DNA from: Rhodoferax sediminis
GTDB lineage: Bacteria > Pseudomonadota > Gammaproteobacteria > Burkholderiales > Burkholderiaceae_C
Assembly (NCBI RefSeq): GCF_006970865.1
Contig: NZ_CP035503.1
Coordinates: 2,679,001-2,743,000, forward strand
DNA length: 64,000 nt
Direction: 5' to 3'
Part shown: positions 36,618-45,870 of the stretch, in pieces
How positions within the stretch are numbered: position 1 is the stretch's first letter
How the letters are laid out: the number at the start of each line of letters is the position of its first letter
Translations under genes and position numbers: made by a program
The notes under the pieces: generated by a model
What the model was told of the DNA's origin: nothing
Database searches by the model: none
The model's input: only the letters and a program-made list of their open reading frames with translations

Positions 36618-37751
36618 ATGAAACACACCAAATCCCTCGTGACCGCCGCCGTCGCTCTGTGCCTGTCGGGCGCCGCCCTGGCCGACATCACGATCGGCGT
36701 GAGCCTGTCGCTGACCGGCCCGGCCTCCGGGCTGGGCATTCCCATCAAGAACGAGATCGCGCTGTGGCCAAAAAGCATTGACGGCGAAAAGCTCAATGTG
36801 ATCGTGCTCGACGACGCCACCGATCCAACCCAGGGGGTCAAGAATGCGCGCCGCTTCGTGACGGAAGACAAGGTCGACCTGATCGCCGGCTCGGTCGCCA
36901 CACCGGTCGCCATTCCCATGGCCGCCGTCGCGGCCGAGGCAGAGACCGTGCAACTGTCCCTGTCGCCCTCGGCGCTGCCGCCGGGCAAGGACCATTGGAC
37001 CTTCCGCTTGCCGCAATCGAACGCCGTGATGTCCTACGCCATGGTGGCGCACATGAAGAAACTGGGGGTCAAGACGGTGGGCTTCCTCGGCTACACCGAT
37101 GCCTACGGCGAAGGCTGGCTGAAGGACTTCACGGCAGAGGCCGCGAAGAATGGCATCAAGGTGGTGGCCACCGAGCGCTTTGCGCGTTCCGACACCAGCG
37201 TGACGGCGCAGGCCCTCAAGCTGACCTCGGCCAATCCGGACGCCATCCTGATCGTGGCCTCGGGCAGCGGTGCCGCGATGCCGGAAATGGCCGTGGTCGA
37301 GCGCGGCTACAAGGGCAAGATCTACCAGACCCACGCCGCGGCCACGCGCGACCTGATGCGCGTGGGTGGCAAGGAGGTCGAAGGCACCTACGTGGTGTCG
37401 GGTCCTGCCGTGATTGCCGAGCAGCTGCCCGACAGCCATCCGTCCAAGAAGGTCGCGATCGACTTTGTGCAGAAGTACGAGAAGGTCTACGGCCCCGGCT
37501 CGCGCAACCAGTTCGCCGGACACGGCTACGACGCGCTGCTGGTGCTGGAAAAAGTGGTGCCTGGCGCCTTGAAGAAGGCCAAGCCCGGCACCAAGGAGTT
37601 CCGTGCCGCGCTGCGTGACGGGATTGAAACCATGGGGCGCACCGTCGTGTCGCACGGCGTGCTGGATTACACGGCGCAGGACCACTGGGGCTTTACCAAC
37701 GAGACCGGCGTGATGCTCAAGGTCGTGAACGGGGAATTCAAGGTCGACTGA
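36618..37751 (+). CDS. ABC transporter substrate-binding protein, Leu/Ile/Val-binding (type I) family, aromatic acid candidate
   Basis: A 377-residue periplasmic binding protein with a short signal peptide ([18 protein letters not shown], cleaved after AALA). The mature start [17 protein letters not shown] is the LIV-binding family signature; [16 protein letters not shown] is the hinge region. An AAGGAG site lies before the ATG at 36618. It follows the hydroxycinnamate genes and precedes livH, so it probably binds ferulate, coumarate or a related aromatic acid, as the CouP/FerP-type proteins do. Confidence 0.9.
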   Translation: MKHTKSLVTAAVALCLSGAALADITIGVSLSLTGPASGLGIPIKNEIALWPKSIDGEKLNVIVLDDATDPTQGVKNARRFVTEDKVDLIAGSVATPVAIPMAAVAAEAETVQLSLSPSALPPGKDHWTFRLPQSNAVMSYAMVAHMKKLGVKTVGFLGYTDAYGEGWLKDFTAEAAKNGIKVVATERFARSDTSVTAQALKLTSANPDAILIVASGSGAAMPEMAVVERGYKGKIYQTHAAATRDLMRVGGKEVEGTYVVSGPAVIAEQLPDSHPSKKVAIDFVQKYEKVYGPGSRNQFAGHGYDALLVLEKVVPGALKKAKPGTKEFRAALRDGIETMGRTVVSHGVLDYTAQDHWGFTNETGVMLKVVNGEFKVD

Positions 37752-37782
37752 CCTTTGCCCTTCCAACCCCGGGACCTGTTCC

Positions 37783-38823
37783 ATGGACACTTCGATCGCG
37801 AGCATCCTGCTGCTCGATGGCCTCACCAGCGGGGCCATCTACGCCCTGCTCGGCCTGGCCATCGTGCTGGTGTTTGCGGTGACGCGCGTGATTTTCATCC
37901 CGCAGGGAGAGTTCGTGGCCTACGGCGCGCTGACCCTGGCGATATTGCAGACCGGCCAGGTGCCCGGCACCGTCTGGCTGCTGATCATGCTGGCGGGGGT
38001 GGCCGCCGCCATGGACGCCGCCACCGCCTGGCAGCGCCATCACCGGGCGGGAGCCGCCTTGAGGGCCGCCGGGCGCACCCTGGTCGTGCCGCTCGCGGTG
38101 GCTGCCGTCACGGCCTGGGCGGCGCCGCGGCAGTTCCCCATGCTGGTGCAGGTCCTGCTGACGATCGCCATCGTCACCTCGTTCGGCCCGCTGATCTACC
38201 GCGTGGCCTTCCAGTCGCTGGCCGATGCCAGCACGCTGGTGCTCCTGATCGTGTCGGTCGGCGTGCATTTCGCCATGACCGGGCTGGCGCTGCTGTTCTT
38301 TGGCGCCGAGGGCTTTCGCAATCCCCCGTTCTGGGGCGTGCGCTACCAGTTTGGCGCCGTGACCCTGAGCGGGCAGGCCATCATCATCGGCATGGTCTCG
38401 CTGGCGCTGATCGTGCTGCTGTGGCTGTTCTTCGAGCGCACGCTGTATGGCAAGGCGCTGCGCGCCACCGCCGTGAACCGGCTCGGCGCGCGCCTGATGG
38501 GCATCTCGGCGCACACCGCCGGCCAGTTGACGCTGGCCATGGCCGCGCTGATCGGCGCGCTGTCGGGGCTCTTGATCGGCCCGACCACCACCGTGTTCTA
38601 CGACTCGGGCTTCCTGATCGGCCTGAAGGGCTTCGTCGCCGCCGTGATCGGCGGCCTGGCCAGCTACCCGGCCACCGCCATCGGGGCGCTGTTCGTCGGC
38701 GTGGTCGAATCCTTTGGCTCGTTCTGGGCCAGCGCCTTCAAGGAGGTGATCGTATTCACGCTGATCCTGCCCATCCTGTTCTGGCTCTCGCTGACCGACA
38801 AACATGCCGGGGAGGACCACTGA
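37783..38823 (+). CDS. Branched-chain amino acid-type ABC transporter permease (LivH family)
   Basis: A 346-residue polytopic permease. It shows the LivH start [20 protein letters not shown] and [16 protein letters not shown], and a coupling loop [20 protein letters not shown]. It is longer than usual (about 290) because of an insertion near residues 75-110 ([19 protein letters not shown]). Its stop overlaps the next ATG by one base (TGATG). It is the second gene of the aromatic-acid Liv system. Confidence 0.88.
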   Translation: MDTSIASILLLDGLTSGAIYALLGLAIVLVFAVTRVIFIPQGEFVAYGALTLAILQTGQVPGTVWLLIMLAGVAAAMDAATAWQRHHRAGAALRAAGRTLVVPLAVAAVTAWAAPRQFPMLVQVLLTIAIVTSFGPLIYRVAFQSLADASTLVLLIVSVGVHFAMTGLALLFFGAEGFRNPPFWGVRYQFGAVTLSGQAIIIGMVSLALIVLLWLFFERTLYGKALRATAVNRLGARLMGISAHTAGQLTLAMAALIGALSGLLIGPTTTVFYDSGFLIGLKGFVAAVIGGLASYPATAIGALFVGVVESFGSFWASAFKEVIVFTLILPILFWLSLTDKHAGEDH

Positions 38824-40592
38824 TGCGCTGGACCTCAAAAATGCAGCCGCTGGCGCTGCTGGCCGCCATCGTCCTGATCGCCTGGCTGCCGCTGCCGGAT
38901 TTCTGGATCACGCAACTCAACTACATCGGCCTGTACAGCCTGGTGGTGCTGGGCCTGGTGCTGCTCACGGGCATTGGCGGCCTCACCTCGTTTGGCCAGG
39001 CCGCTTTTGTGGGCATCGGGGCCTATACCAGCGCCTACCTGACGATCAACGCCGGGCTCTCGCCCTGGCTCACGGTGCTCATGGGTCTGGGCATCACGGC
39101 CATCAGCGCGCTGGTGGTGGGCTGGATCACGCTGCGCATGTCAGGCCACTACCTGCCGCTGGCCACCATCGCCTGGGGGCTGGCGCTGTACTACCTGATG
39201 GGCAACGTCGACGCCCTGGGTAAATACGACGGCCTGCTCGGCGTACCCGGCATCACTTTGGGGGATTGGAATTTGAGCCAGGGCCGGCCCTTTTTCCTGC
39301 TGACCTGGGTGCTGGTGCTGCTGGCGGCCTTCTCGCTGATCAACCTGCTCAACTCGCGCACCGGGCGCGCCATCCGCTCGCTGCGCACCGGCGCGCAGAT
39401 GGCCGAGGCCATGGGCGTGAACACGCTGCGCTACAAGATCGGCATCTTCCTGATCGCCGCGCTGTTCGCGAGCGTCTCGGGCTGGCTGTTCGCGCACTAT
39501 CAAGGCACCGTGAATCCCTCGCCGTTCGGCATCAAATGGGGCATCGAATACCTGTTCATGGCGGTGCTGGGCGGCGCCGGCTACGTCTGGGGCGCGGTCA
39601 CCGGGGCGGCCCTGACCAAGCTGCTGGAAGACCAGCTGCAGGTGCTGCTGCCCCGGCTGTTCGGCACCAGCGGCAGCTACGAGACCATTGTGTTCGGCAT
39701 CGTGCTGGTGCTGGTGCTCAAGTACCTGCCCGACGGCATCTGGTCTTTTGTGGCCCAGCGCCTGCCCAAAAAGCCGCGTCCGAACGACTGGGACGGCGCC
39801 GCACCGCTTGAAGAACGGTCCAGGCCCGCACCGGGCGATCTGGTACTGGACGTGCGCGCGGTGCGCAAGCAATTCGGCGGTTTGATCGCCGTGAACGACA
39901 TCAGCTTCTCGGTGCGGGCCGGGCAGATCGTCGGCCTGATCGGCCCCAACGGCGCGGGCAAGTCCACCACCTTCAACCTGATCACCGGCGTGCTCGGGCT
40001 GACGACCGGCGAAGTGCGCTTTCGCGGCGACGTGGTCAGCGGCCTGCCCTCGCGCGAGATTGCCCGGCGCGGTGTGGCGCGCACCTTCCAGCACGTGAAG
40101 ATGATTCCCGACATGACGGTGCTCGAAAACGTCGCGCTGGGCGCCCACCTGCGCGGCCACCGCGGCGCGCTGTCGGCCATGCTGCGGCTGGACCGGCCGG
40201 AAGAACAGCGCCTGCTGCGCGAGGCCGCGCACCAGCTGCAACGCGTGGGCATGGAAGGCAGCCTGCACGAGCTGGCCGGTAACCTGGCCATGGGCCCGCA
40301 GCGCCTGCTCGAGATTGCCCGCGCCCTGTGCAGCGACCCGGCGCTGCTGCTGCTGGACGAGCCGGCGGCTGGCCTGCGCCACAAGGAAAAACAGGCGCTG
40401 GCGGGCGTGCTGCGCCAGTTGCGCGCCGAGGGCATGAGCATCCTGCTGGTGGAGCACGACATGGACCTGGTGATGGACGTGACGGACCACATCGTGGTGA
40501 TGGAATTCGGCACGCACCTGATGGAGGGCACACCGGCCGAGGTCCAGCAAAGCCCCGCGGTACGCGCCGCCTATCTCGGCACCGAACATTGA
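38823..40592 (+). CDS. Fused Liv-type ABC permease (LivM) and ATPase (LivG)
   Basis: A 589-residue fusion. Residues 1-310 form a LivM permease with the signature GIGGLTSFGQAAFVGIGAY and about nine membrane segments. After a linker (about 315-340, GAAPLEERSRPAPGD) comes a LivG ATPase with Walker A GPNGAGKST, a degenerate signature ELAGNLAMGPQRLLEIARAL and Walker B PALLLLDEPAAG. The longer open frame upstream overlaps livH and is not real; the ATG at 38823 overlaps the livH stop. Such LivM-LivG fusions are known in Burkholderiales. Confidence 0.9.
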   Translation: MRWTSKMQPLALLAAIVLIAWLPLPDFWITQLNYIGLYSLVVLGLVLLTGIGGLTSFGQAAFVGIGAYTSAYLTINAGLSPWLTVLMGLGITAISALVVGWITLRMSGHYLPLATIAWGLALYYLMGNVDALGKYDGLLGVPGITLGDWNLSQGRPFFLLTWVLVLLAAFSLINLLNSRTGRAIRSLRTGAQMAEAMGVNTLRYKIGIFLIAALFASVSGWLFAHYQGTVNPSPFGIKWGIEYLFMAVLGGAGYVWGAVTGAALTKLLEDQLQVLLPRLFGTSGSYETIVFGIVLVLVLKYLPDGIWSFVAQRLPKKPRPNDWDGAAPLEERSRPAPGDLVLDVRAVRKQFGGLIAVNDISFSVRAGQIVGLIGPNGAGKSTTFNLITGVLGLTTGEVRFRGDVVSGLPSREIARRGVARTFQHVKMIPDMTVLENVALGAHLRGHRGALSAMLRLDRPEEQRLLREAAHQLQRVGMEGSLHELAGNLAMGPQRLLEIARALCSDPALLLLDEPAAGLRHKEKQALAGVLRQLRAEGMSILLVEHDMDLVMDVTDHIVVMEFGTHLMEGTPAEVQQSPAVRAAYLGTEH

Positions 40593-40743
40593 GATGATGA
40601 CCACCCCCGAAGCGCCTGCGGCGCCTCCCCCTCAAGGGGGCGCCACCAGCGGCCCGGCAAAGCCGGTTCCGCGGTGGCCTTGGCTTGAGCCGCGCGAGCT
40701 TCATGCGCTATGGGCAGCGCTTGGCGCAATGGATAACTGATCG
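40593..40743. other. Spacer with GC hairpin between livMG and livF
   Basis: This 151-base spacer interrupts an otherwise tight operon. It holds the hairpin CCCCC-TCAA-GGGGG within GCGCC...CGCC (about 40620-40644) and further GC-rich sequence. No coding signal is convincing. It resembles other Comamonadaceae intergenic elements and may be an inserted repeat. Confidence 0.4.
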
Positions 40744-41511
40744 ATGAACAACACCCCCCTCCTTCGCGTTCAGGACCTGCATGCCGGTTACGGCCGCGCC
40801 GAAGTCCTGCACGGCATCGACCTGCAGGCCACGGCGGGCAGCGTGATCACCGTGATCGGCCCGAATGGCGCCGGCAAGTCCACCCTGCTCAACGCCCTGA
40901 TGGGCATCCTGCCGGCGCGCGGCCAGATCGAATTCCAGGGCCAGCCGCTGCAAAAGCTGTCGCTCGAAGAGCGCGTGATGCTCGGCATTGCGCTGGTGCC
41001 CGAAAAGCGCGAGCTGTTCGGCACCATGCCGGTGGAAGACAACCTCGTGCTCGGCGCGTTCCGCCAGGTGCGCCTGCGCAACCCGAAATGGCGCGACCAA
41101 CTCGAGGTGGTCTACACCCTGTTCCCGCGCCTGAAGGAGCGGCGCCTGCAACTGGCCGGCACGCTGTCGGGCGGCGAGCGCCAGATGCTGGCGGTGGCGC
41201 GCGCCCTGATGTCGCGCCCTACGCTGCTGATGCTGGACGAGCCCAGCCTGGGCCTGGCGCCGCTGATCGTGCGCGAGATCTTCCACACCGTGGAAGAACT
41301 GCGCAAGACCGGTGTCACGATTTTGCTGGTCGAACAAAACGCGCGCGCCGCGCTGGAAGCGGCCGACCACGGCTATGTGCTGGAAATGGGCAGCGTCAGC
41401 CTGCAGGGCCGCGCCTTTGATCTCGCCACCGACGCGCGCGTGATTGACACCTACCTGGGCGCATCGCGCACACCGGCCGCGCAAGCCTCCAGTGGCGCTG
41501 GTGTAGATTAG
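40744..41511 (+). CDS. Branched-chain amino acid-type ABC transporter ATPase (LivF family)
   Basis: A 255-residue LivF-type ATPase: Walker A GPNGAGKST (about residues 40-48), signature GTLSGGERQMLAVARAL, Walker B PTLLMLDEPSLGLAP. It completes the second Liv-type importer (binding protein, LivH, LivM-LivG fusion, LivF) downstream of the ferulate genes. A MarR gene follows 25 bases after its stop. Confidence 0.9.
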   Translation: MNNTPLLRVQDLHAGYGRAEVLHGIDLQATAGSVITVIGPNGAGKSTLLNALMGILPARGQIEFQGQPLQKLSLEERVMLGIALVPEKRELFGTMPVEDNLVLGAFRQVRLRNPKWRDQLEVVYTLFPRLKERRLQLAGTLSGGERQMLAVARALMSRPTLLMLDEPSLGLAPLIVREIFHTVEELRKTGVTILLVEQNARAALEAADHGYVLEMGSVSLQGRAFDLATDARVIDTYLGASRTPAAQASSGAGVD

Positions 41512-41536
41512 CGCCACTTCATCCCTGGCCCCTTCC

Positions 41537-42001
41537 ATGGCACCCAAAGAATCCAGCACCTTCGTCACCGAAGTCGACACCAGTTACCTTGAGTCACTGA
41601 TGGGCTACAACGCGCGGCGCGCGGCGCTGGCCATCATCGAGTCGTTCCTGCGGCACATGGCCGTGTACGAGTTGCGGCCGGTGGATTTTTCGGTACTGTC
41701 GCTAATCACCCACAACCCCGGCATCACCTCGCGCCAGCTTTGCAGCGCGCTGAGCATCCTGCCGCCCAACCTGGTGGGCATGATCAACGCGCTGGAAAAG
41801 CGCGAACTGATCGCGCGCCGGCCGCACCCGCACGACCGCCGCGCCACGGGGCTGCACCTGACCGAAGCCGGCCAGAAATTGATGCGCGATGCCGAGCACA
41901 CCGCCAGCGAGCTCGAAGCCCAGGCCACCGGCCGCCTGAGCGCGACCGAGCGGAAAACCCTGATGCGGCTGCTGCAAAAAATCTATATAAAAGCCAAATA
42001 G
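41537..42001 (+). CDS. MarR-family regulator, candidate regulator of the hydroxycinnamate cluster
   Basis: A 154-residue MarR regulator. The winged helix-turn-helix spans about residues 50-105: VLSLITHNPGITSRQLCSAL, SILPPNLVGMINALEKRELI and the wing RPHPHDRRATGLHLTEAG. It is the last gene of the plus-strand series that begins with the hydratase. MarR proteins such as CouR, FerR and HcaR repress hydroxycinnamate genes and respond to CoA thioesters. By analogy it may bind the palindrome at 32581-32607. The stop is followed at once by a repeat copy. Confidence 0.82.
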   Translation: MAPKESSTFVTEVDTSYLESLMGYNARRAALAIIESFLRHMAVYELRPVDFSVLSLITHNPGITSRQLCSALSILPPNLVGMINALEKRELIARRPHPHDRRATGLHLTEAGQKLMRDAEHTASELEAQATGRLSATERKTLMRLLQKIYIKAK

Positions 42002-42061
42002 TTGGCGTTTATGACTCTGAGCCCACGTATTTCGGGCACTAACAGCTATGAAACTTGTAGC
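42002..42061 (+). repeat. Short dispersed repeat, copy E
   Basis: It starts one base after the MarR stop and ends with GCTATGAAACTTGTAGC (42045-42061). The body (GTTTATGACTCTGAGCCC) is more diverged than in copies B and C, but length and layout agree. Confidence 0.55.
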
Positions 42062-42156
42062 AACCAGGAAACTGCGCTATATTTGCCTCGCCCTGGTGGG
42101 TGCGCGGCGAGGGGCCGGCACCACCTGCCCAATTAAATATACGAGGAGATCGACGA

Positions 42157-42465
42157 ATGAGTTCCAAGGAAAATGCCGCCGTCAGCCAGTTGCTGAGCCT
42201 GCTGGAGTCGCGCTACGCGATGCGTGTGCTGTGGGCGCTCAGGGATGGCCATGCGCAGACCTTCCGGCTGCTGCAGGACAGCGTCGGCGGCATCACCCCC
42301 AACACGCTCAACACCCGCATCAAGGAGCTGCGTGAGGCCGGCCTGGTGAACCATGGCACCGATGGCTATGGCGTCACGGCGTCGGGTGTCGATCTGCTCA
42401 AGCGCCTGAACGACCTGCAGGCCTTTGCCGGCAAGTGGGCGGCCAGCCAGGCCAAAAAGAAGTAA
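42157..42465 (+). CDS. HxlR-type winged-helix regulator
   Basis: A 102-residue winged-helix protein. LLSLLESRYAMRVLWALRDG and GGITPNTLNTRIKELREAGL match the HxlR fold (helix-turn-helix at about 35-65). The ATG at 42157 has an AGGAG site (ACGAGGAGAT) seven bases upstream. It lacks the usual cysteine of redox-sensing HxlR members. It is followed by a strong terminator, so it is a single-gene unit. Target unknown. Confidence 0.78.
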   Translation: MSSKENAAVSQLLSLLESRYAMRVLWALRDGHAQTFRLLQDSVGGITPNTLNTRIKELREAGLVNHGTDGYGVTASGVDLLKRLNDLQAFAGKWAASQAKKK

Positions 42466-42488
42466 GTCCTTTTCTTTTTGGAGACCCC

Positions 42489-42514
42489 AAGGACAGGCGT
42501 GACCTGTCCTTTTT
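42489..42514 (+). terminator. Rho-independent terminator after the HxlR gene
   Basis: AAGGACAGG and CCTGTCCTT form a perfect 9-base stem with loop CGTGA, followed by TTT. It lies 24 bases past the HxlR stop. Confidence 0.9.
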
Positions 42515-42573
42515 CGTTTCTGCAGGCCGGATGTGCCGCGGGGATCCGGCTGGCGTGCTGGCATAATTCGGGG

Positions 42574-42629
42574 AGCTTTAGGACTTTAGCCCTCTGTAAC
42601 AATGCATAGCTTGCTATATTTTGTATAGC
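42574..42629 (+). repeat. Short dispersed repeat, copy I, in the FKBP leader
   Basis: The stretch from GAGCTTTAGGACTTTAGCCC ends with the hairpin GCTATATTTTGTATAGC (42613-42629), 20 bases before the FKBP start. Unlike most copies it lies in a 5' leader. Confidence 0.55.
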
Positions 42630-42649
42630 ACATCAACCAAGGATTGAGC

Positions 42650-43000
42650 ATGATCACCACCGCATCCGGCCTGCAATACCACGACACCGCCACCGGCGAC
42701 GGCGCCCAGGCCACGAAAGGCCAGAGCGTCACCGTTCATTACACCGGCTGGCTCTTCAACGACGGCGTGCAAGGCGCCAAGTTTGACTCCAGCAAGGACC
42801 GCAAGGACCCTTTCGTGTTCTCGTTGGGCGCCGGCATGGTGATTCGCGGCTGGGACGAAGGCGTCGCGGGCATGAAGGTCGGCGGGGCGCGCACCCTGAT
42901 CATTCCGGCGGACCTGGGCTATGGCGCGCGCGGCGCCGGCGGCGTGATTCCGCCCAACGCCACGCTCAAGTTCGACGTCGAACTGCTCGGCGTCAAGTAA
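42650..43000 (+). CDS. FKBP-type peptidyl-prolyl cis-trans isomerase
   Basis: A 116-residue single-domain FKBP that catalyses proline isomerisation in folding proteins. It shows the FKBP core: VTVHYTGWLFNDGVQGAKFDSS, FSLGAGMVIRGWDEGVAGMKVGG and LIIPADLGYGARGAGGVIPPNATLKFDVELL. Nearly all active-site aromatic residues (Tyr, Phe, Asp, Trp, Tyr) are kept. It has no signal peptide, so it is cytoplasmic. I chose ATG at 42650, with AAGGA six bases upstream, over a TTG two codons earlier. Confidence 0.93.
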   Translation: MITTASGLQYHDTATGDGAQATKGQSVTVHYTGWLFNDGVQGAKFDSSKDRKDPFVFSLGAGMVIRGWDEGVAGMKVGGARTLIIPADLGYGARGAGGVIPPNATLKFDVELLGVK

Positions 43001-43067
43001 ACAAACACCCCGGCGCCCCGGGGCGGCGGCAGCCGGTTCGCGGTCTGGCCTCGCGTGGCAGCCAGGG

Positions 43068-43095
43068 CTTGAAAGGCGCGATACCGCCCTTAAAT
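43068..43095 (+). promoter_or_regulatory. Candidate sigma-32 heat-shock promoter for grpE
   Basis: CTTGAAA (43068-43074) is a perfect -35 heat-shock box. CCCTTAAAT (43087-43095) stands 12 bases downstream as a -10 resembling CCCCATNT. It lies 35 bases before the grpE ATG. Confidence 0.5.
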
Positions 43096-43129
43096 GGAAA
43101 ATTGGCTCCTCAAAACCCCATTTTCAAGC

Positions 43130-43723
43130 ATGTCTAACCATCAGAACCCCGAGCAAAATCAATCCATGAACGCCCCCGGAACGGATGGAATTCCGGCCGA
43201 CGCCTCGCCCGAGGAGCGCGAAGCCGCCCTGGCCGCGAACGAAGCGCAGGCCGCGGCCGACATGATCAGCGTGCAGGCCGAGATGGACGGCCTCAAAACC
43301 AGGGTCGCCGAATTGTCCGACCACTTTTTGCGCGCCAAGGCCGAAACCGAAAATGCCCGCCGCCGCGCCGAAGAGGAAATCTCCAAGGCCCGCAAATTTG
43401 CACTTGAGAGCTTTGCCGAGAGCCTGCTGCCGGTAGCAGACAGCCTGGAAGCCGGCCTCGCCGTGAAGGATGCCACGCTTGAACAGATCCGCGAAGGCAC
43501 CGAGGTCACGCTGCGCCAGCTCAAAGCGGCGCTGGAGCGCAACAAGGTGATCGAGGTCAATCCGGCCGCCGGCAGCAAATTCGACCCGCATCAGCACCAG
43601 GCCATCAGCATGGTGCCGGCCGATCAGGAGGCCAATACCGTGGTCACAGTGTTGCAAAAGGGCTACCTGATCGCCGAACGCGTGCTGCGCCCCGCGCTGG
43701 TCACGGTAGCCGCGCCGAAATGA
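43130..43723 (+). CDS. grpE: Nucleotide exchange factor GrpE
   Basis: A 197-residue GrpE, the ADP-release factor for DnaK. After a disordered N-terminus, a long coiled coil runs from about residue 50 ([21 protein letters not shown] and [20 protein letters not shown]). The beta domain has the signature [17 protein letters not shown] and ends [19 protein letters not shown] took ATG at 43130 (MSNHQNPEQ); an ATG 12 codons upstream lies in non-conserved sequence. dnaK follows after 80 bases. Confidence 0.95.
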   Translation: MSNHQNPEQNQSMNAPGTDGIPADASPEEREAALAANEAQAAADMISVQAEMDGLKTRVAELSDHFLRAKAETENARRRAEEEISKARKFALESFAESLLPVADSLEAGLAVKDATLEQIREGTEVTLRQLKAALERNKVIEVNPAAGSKFDPHQHQAISMVPADQEANTVVTVLQKGYLIAERVLRPALVTVAAPK

Positions 43724-43735
43724 CGGCCTCAAGGG

Positions 43736-43763
43736 CTTGAAACACCTCCGGCTATCCACAAGT
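43736..43763 (+). promoter_or_regulatory. Candidate sigma-32 heat-shock promoter for dnaK
   Basis: A second perfect CTTGAAA box (43736-43742) is followed after 13 bases by CCACAAGT (43756-43763), which agrees with CCCCATNT at five of seven fixed positions. It lies in the 80-base grpE-dnaK spacer and would allow separate induction of dnaK. Confidence 0.45.
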
Positions 43764-43803
43764 AACGCTTATTCAATTTTCAAAAATCGCAGGAGTAAAC
43801 ATC

Positions 43804-45744
43804 ATGGCAAGAATCATCGGGATCGACCTGGGCACCACCAACAGCTGCGTGTCCATCATCGAGGGCAGCACGCCCAAGGTCATTGAAAACTCCGAGGGCG
43901 CGCGCACCACGCCGTCCATCGTGGCCTACCAGGAAGACGGCGAAGTGCTGGTAGGCGCCTCGGCCAAGCGCCAGGCCGTCACCAACCCGAAGAACACCCT
44001 GTATGCCGTGAAGCGCCTGATCGGGCGCAAATTCACCGAGAAAGAGGTGCAGAAGGACATCAACCTCATGCCCTACAAGATCGTCGCCGCCGACAACGGC
44101 GACGCTTGGGTCGAGGTGCGCGGCAAGCAGATTTCCGCCCAGCAGGTCAGCGCCGACATCCTGCGCAAGATGAAGAAGACCGCCGAGGATTACCTCGGCG
44201 AGCCCGTGACCGAGGCCGTGATCACCGTGCCCGCCTACTTCAACGACAGCCAGCGCCAGGCCACCAAGGACGCCGGCCGGATTGCCGGGCTGGATGTGAA
44301 GCGCATCATCAACGAGCCCACCGCGGCCGCGCTGGCCTTCGGCATGGACAAGATGGAAAAGGGCGACCGCAAGATCGCGGTGTACGACCTGGGCGGGGGC
44401 ACGTTCGACATCTCCATCATCGAGATCGCCGATGTCGATGGCGAGAAGCAGTTCGAGGTGCTGTCCACCAATGGCGACACCTTCCTGGGCGGCGAAGACT
44501 TCGACCAGCGCATCATCGACTACATCGTCGGCGAGTTCAAGAAAGAGCAAGGCGTCGATCTGTCCAAGGACGTGCTGGCATTGCAGCGCCTGAAGGATGC
44601 CGCTGAAAAGGCCAAGATCGAGCTGTCGAACAGCGCACAGACCGACATCAACCTGCCCTACATCACGGCCGATGCCTCGGGTCCCAAGCACCTGAACATC
44701 AAGATGACGCGCGCCAAGCTGGAGTCGCTGGTGGACGAGCTGATCGAGCGCACCATCGGCCCCTGCCGCACCGCCATCAAGGACGCCGGCGTAAGCGTAT
44801 CCGATATCAACGACGTGATTCTGGTGGGCGGCATGACGCGCATGCCCAAAGTGCAGGACAAGGTCAAGGAATTCTTCGGCAAGGACCCGCGCAAGGACGT
44901 GAACCCCGACGAAGCCGTGGCCGTGGGCGCCGCCATCCAGGGCCAGGTGCTCAGCGGCGACCGCAAGGACGTGCTGCTGCTGGACGTGACGCCGCTGTCG
45001 CTGGGCATCGAGACCATGGGCGGCGTGATGACCAAGATGATCAAGAAAAACACGACCATCCCCACCAAGTTCGCCCAGACCTTCTCGACCGCCGAGGACA
45101 ACCAGCCGGCCGTGACGATCAAGGTGTTCCAGGGCGAGCGCGACATCGCCAGCGGCAACAAGCTGCTGGGCGAATTCAACCTCGAAGGCATCCCGCCGTC
45201 GGCGCGCGGCACGCCGCAGATCGAGGTGTCGTTCGACATCGACGCCAACGGCATCCTGCACGTGGGCGCCAAGGACAAGGGCACCGGCAAGGAAAACAAG
45301 ATCACCATCAAGGCCAACTCGGGCCTGACGGAGGCCGAGATTCAGCAAATGGTGAAGGACGCCGAGATCAACGCGGCCGACGACAAGAAAAAACTGGAGC
45401 TGGTGCAGGCCCGAAATCAGGGCGAGGCCATGGTGCACAGCGTGCGCAAGAGCCTCGTTGAGTACGGCGACAAGCTCGATGCCGGCGAGAAGGAAAAGAT
45501 CGAAGCCGCGATCAAGGACCTGGACGAAGCCCTCAAGGGTGAAGACAAGGCCGCGATCGAGGAAAAGACCAATACCCTGACCACCGCCAGCCAGAAACTG
45601 GGCGAGAAGATGTACGCCGACATGCAGGCGCAGCAAGCCGCCGCGTCGGCGGGGGCTGGCGCGGCGGGTGCCCAGTCGCCGGAGCAACCGGCGGCCGATG
45701 ACAACGTGGTGGATGCCGAGGTCAAGGAAGTCAAAAAGAGCTGA
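43804..45744 (+). CDS. dnaK: Molecular chaperone DnaK (Hsp70)
   Basis: A 646-residue Hsp70. The ATPase domain begins [15 protein letters not shown] (phosphate loop 1) and contains [15 protein letters not shown] and [15 protein letters not shown]; the linker [15 protein letters not shown] leads into the substrate-binding domain. The C-terminal lid ends with a low-complexity tail ([14 protein letters not shown]) and the EEV-like [13 protein letters not shown]. It is flanked by grpE and dnaJ, the standard arrangement, and works with both in folding and heat-shock control. Confidence 0.98.
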   Translation: MARIIGIDLGTTNSCVSIIEGSTPKVIENSEGARTTPSIVAYQEDGEVLVGASAKRQAVTNPKNTLYAVKRLIGRKFTEKEVQKDINLMPYKIVAADNGDAWVEVRGKQISAQQVSADILRKMKKTAEDYLGEPVTEAVITVPAYFNDSQRQATKDAGRIAGLDVKRIINEPTAAALAFGMDKMEKGDRKIAVYDLGGGTFDISIIEIADVDGEKQFEVLSTNGDTFLGGEDFDQRIIDYIVGEFKKEQGVDLSKDVLALQRLKDAAEKAKIELSNSAQTDINLPYITADASGPKHLNIKMTRAKLESLVDELIERTIGPCRTAIKDAGVSVSDINDVILVGGMTRMPKVQDKVKEFFGKDPRKDVNPDEAVAVGAAIQGQVLSGDRKDVLLLDVTPLSLGIETMGGVMTKMIKKNTTIPTKFAQTFSTAEDNQPAVTIKVFQGERDIASGNKLLGEFNLEGIPPSARGTPQIEVSFDIDANGILHVGAKDKGTGKENKITIKANSGLTEAEIQQMVKDAEINAADDKKKLELVQARNQGEAMVHSVRKSLVEYGDKLDAGEKEKIEAAIKDLDEALKGEDKAAIEEKTNTLTTASQKLGEKMYADMQAQQAAASAGAGAAGAQSPEQPAADDNVVDAEVKEVKKS

Positions 45745-45783
45745 TACAGGCTGGCAGGCCATTGAAGTCGCAGCCTCGAGACA

Positions 45784-45825
45784 GCGAAGCGGAAACCGGG
45801 AGTCATCCGGGATTTCCGCTTTCGC
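45784..45825 (+). terminator. Hairpin between dnaK and dnaJ
   Basis: The arms GCGAAGCGGAAACCGG and CCGGGATTTCCGCTTTCGC form an imperfect stem of about 16 pairs with a short loop. No long T run follows, so it is more likely an attenuator or mRNA-stabilising structure that lowers dnaJ expression relative to dnaK than a full terminator. Confidence 0.55.
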
Positions 45826-45870
45826 ACATCCGGGCCGCAAAATTTTCCGCTCACTGAAGACGCAATCCCT

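Noticed and set aside
37755..38822. A 945-codon frame suggesting a triple LivH-LivM-LivG fusion
   Set aside because: The first 356 codons are an out-of-frame reading of livH (37783-38823). The real fusion begins at 38823.
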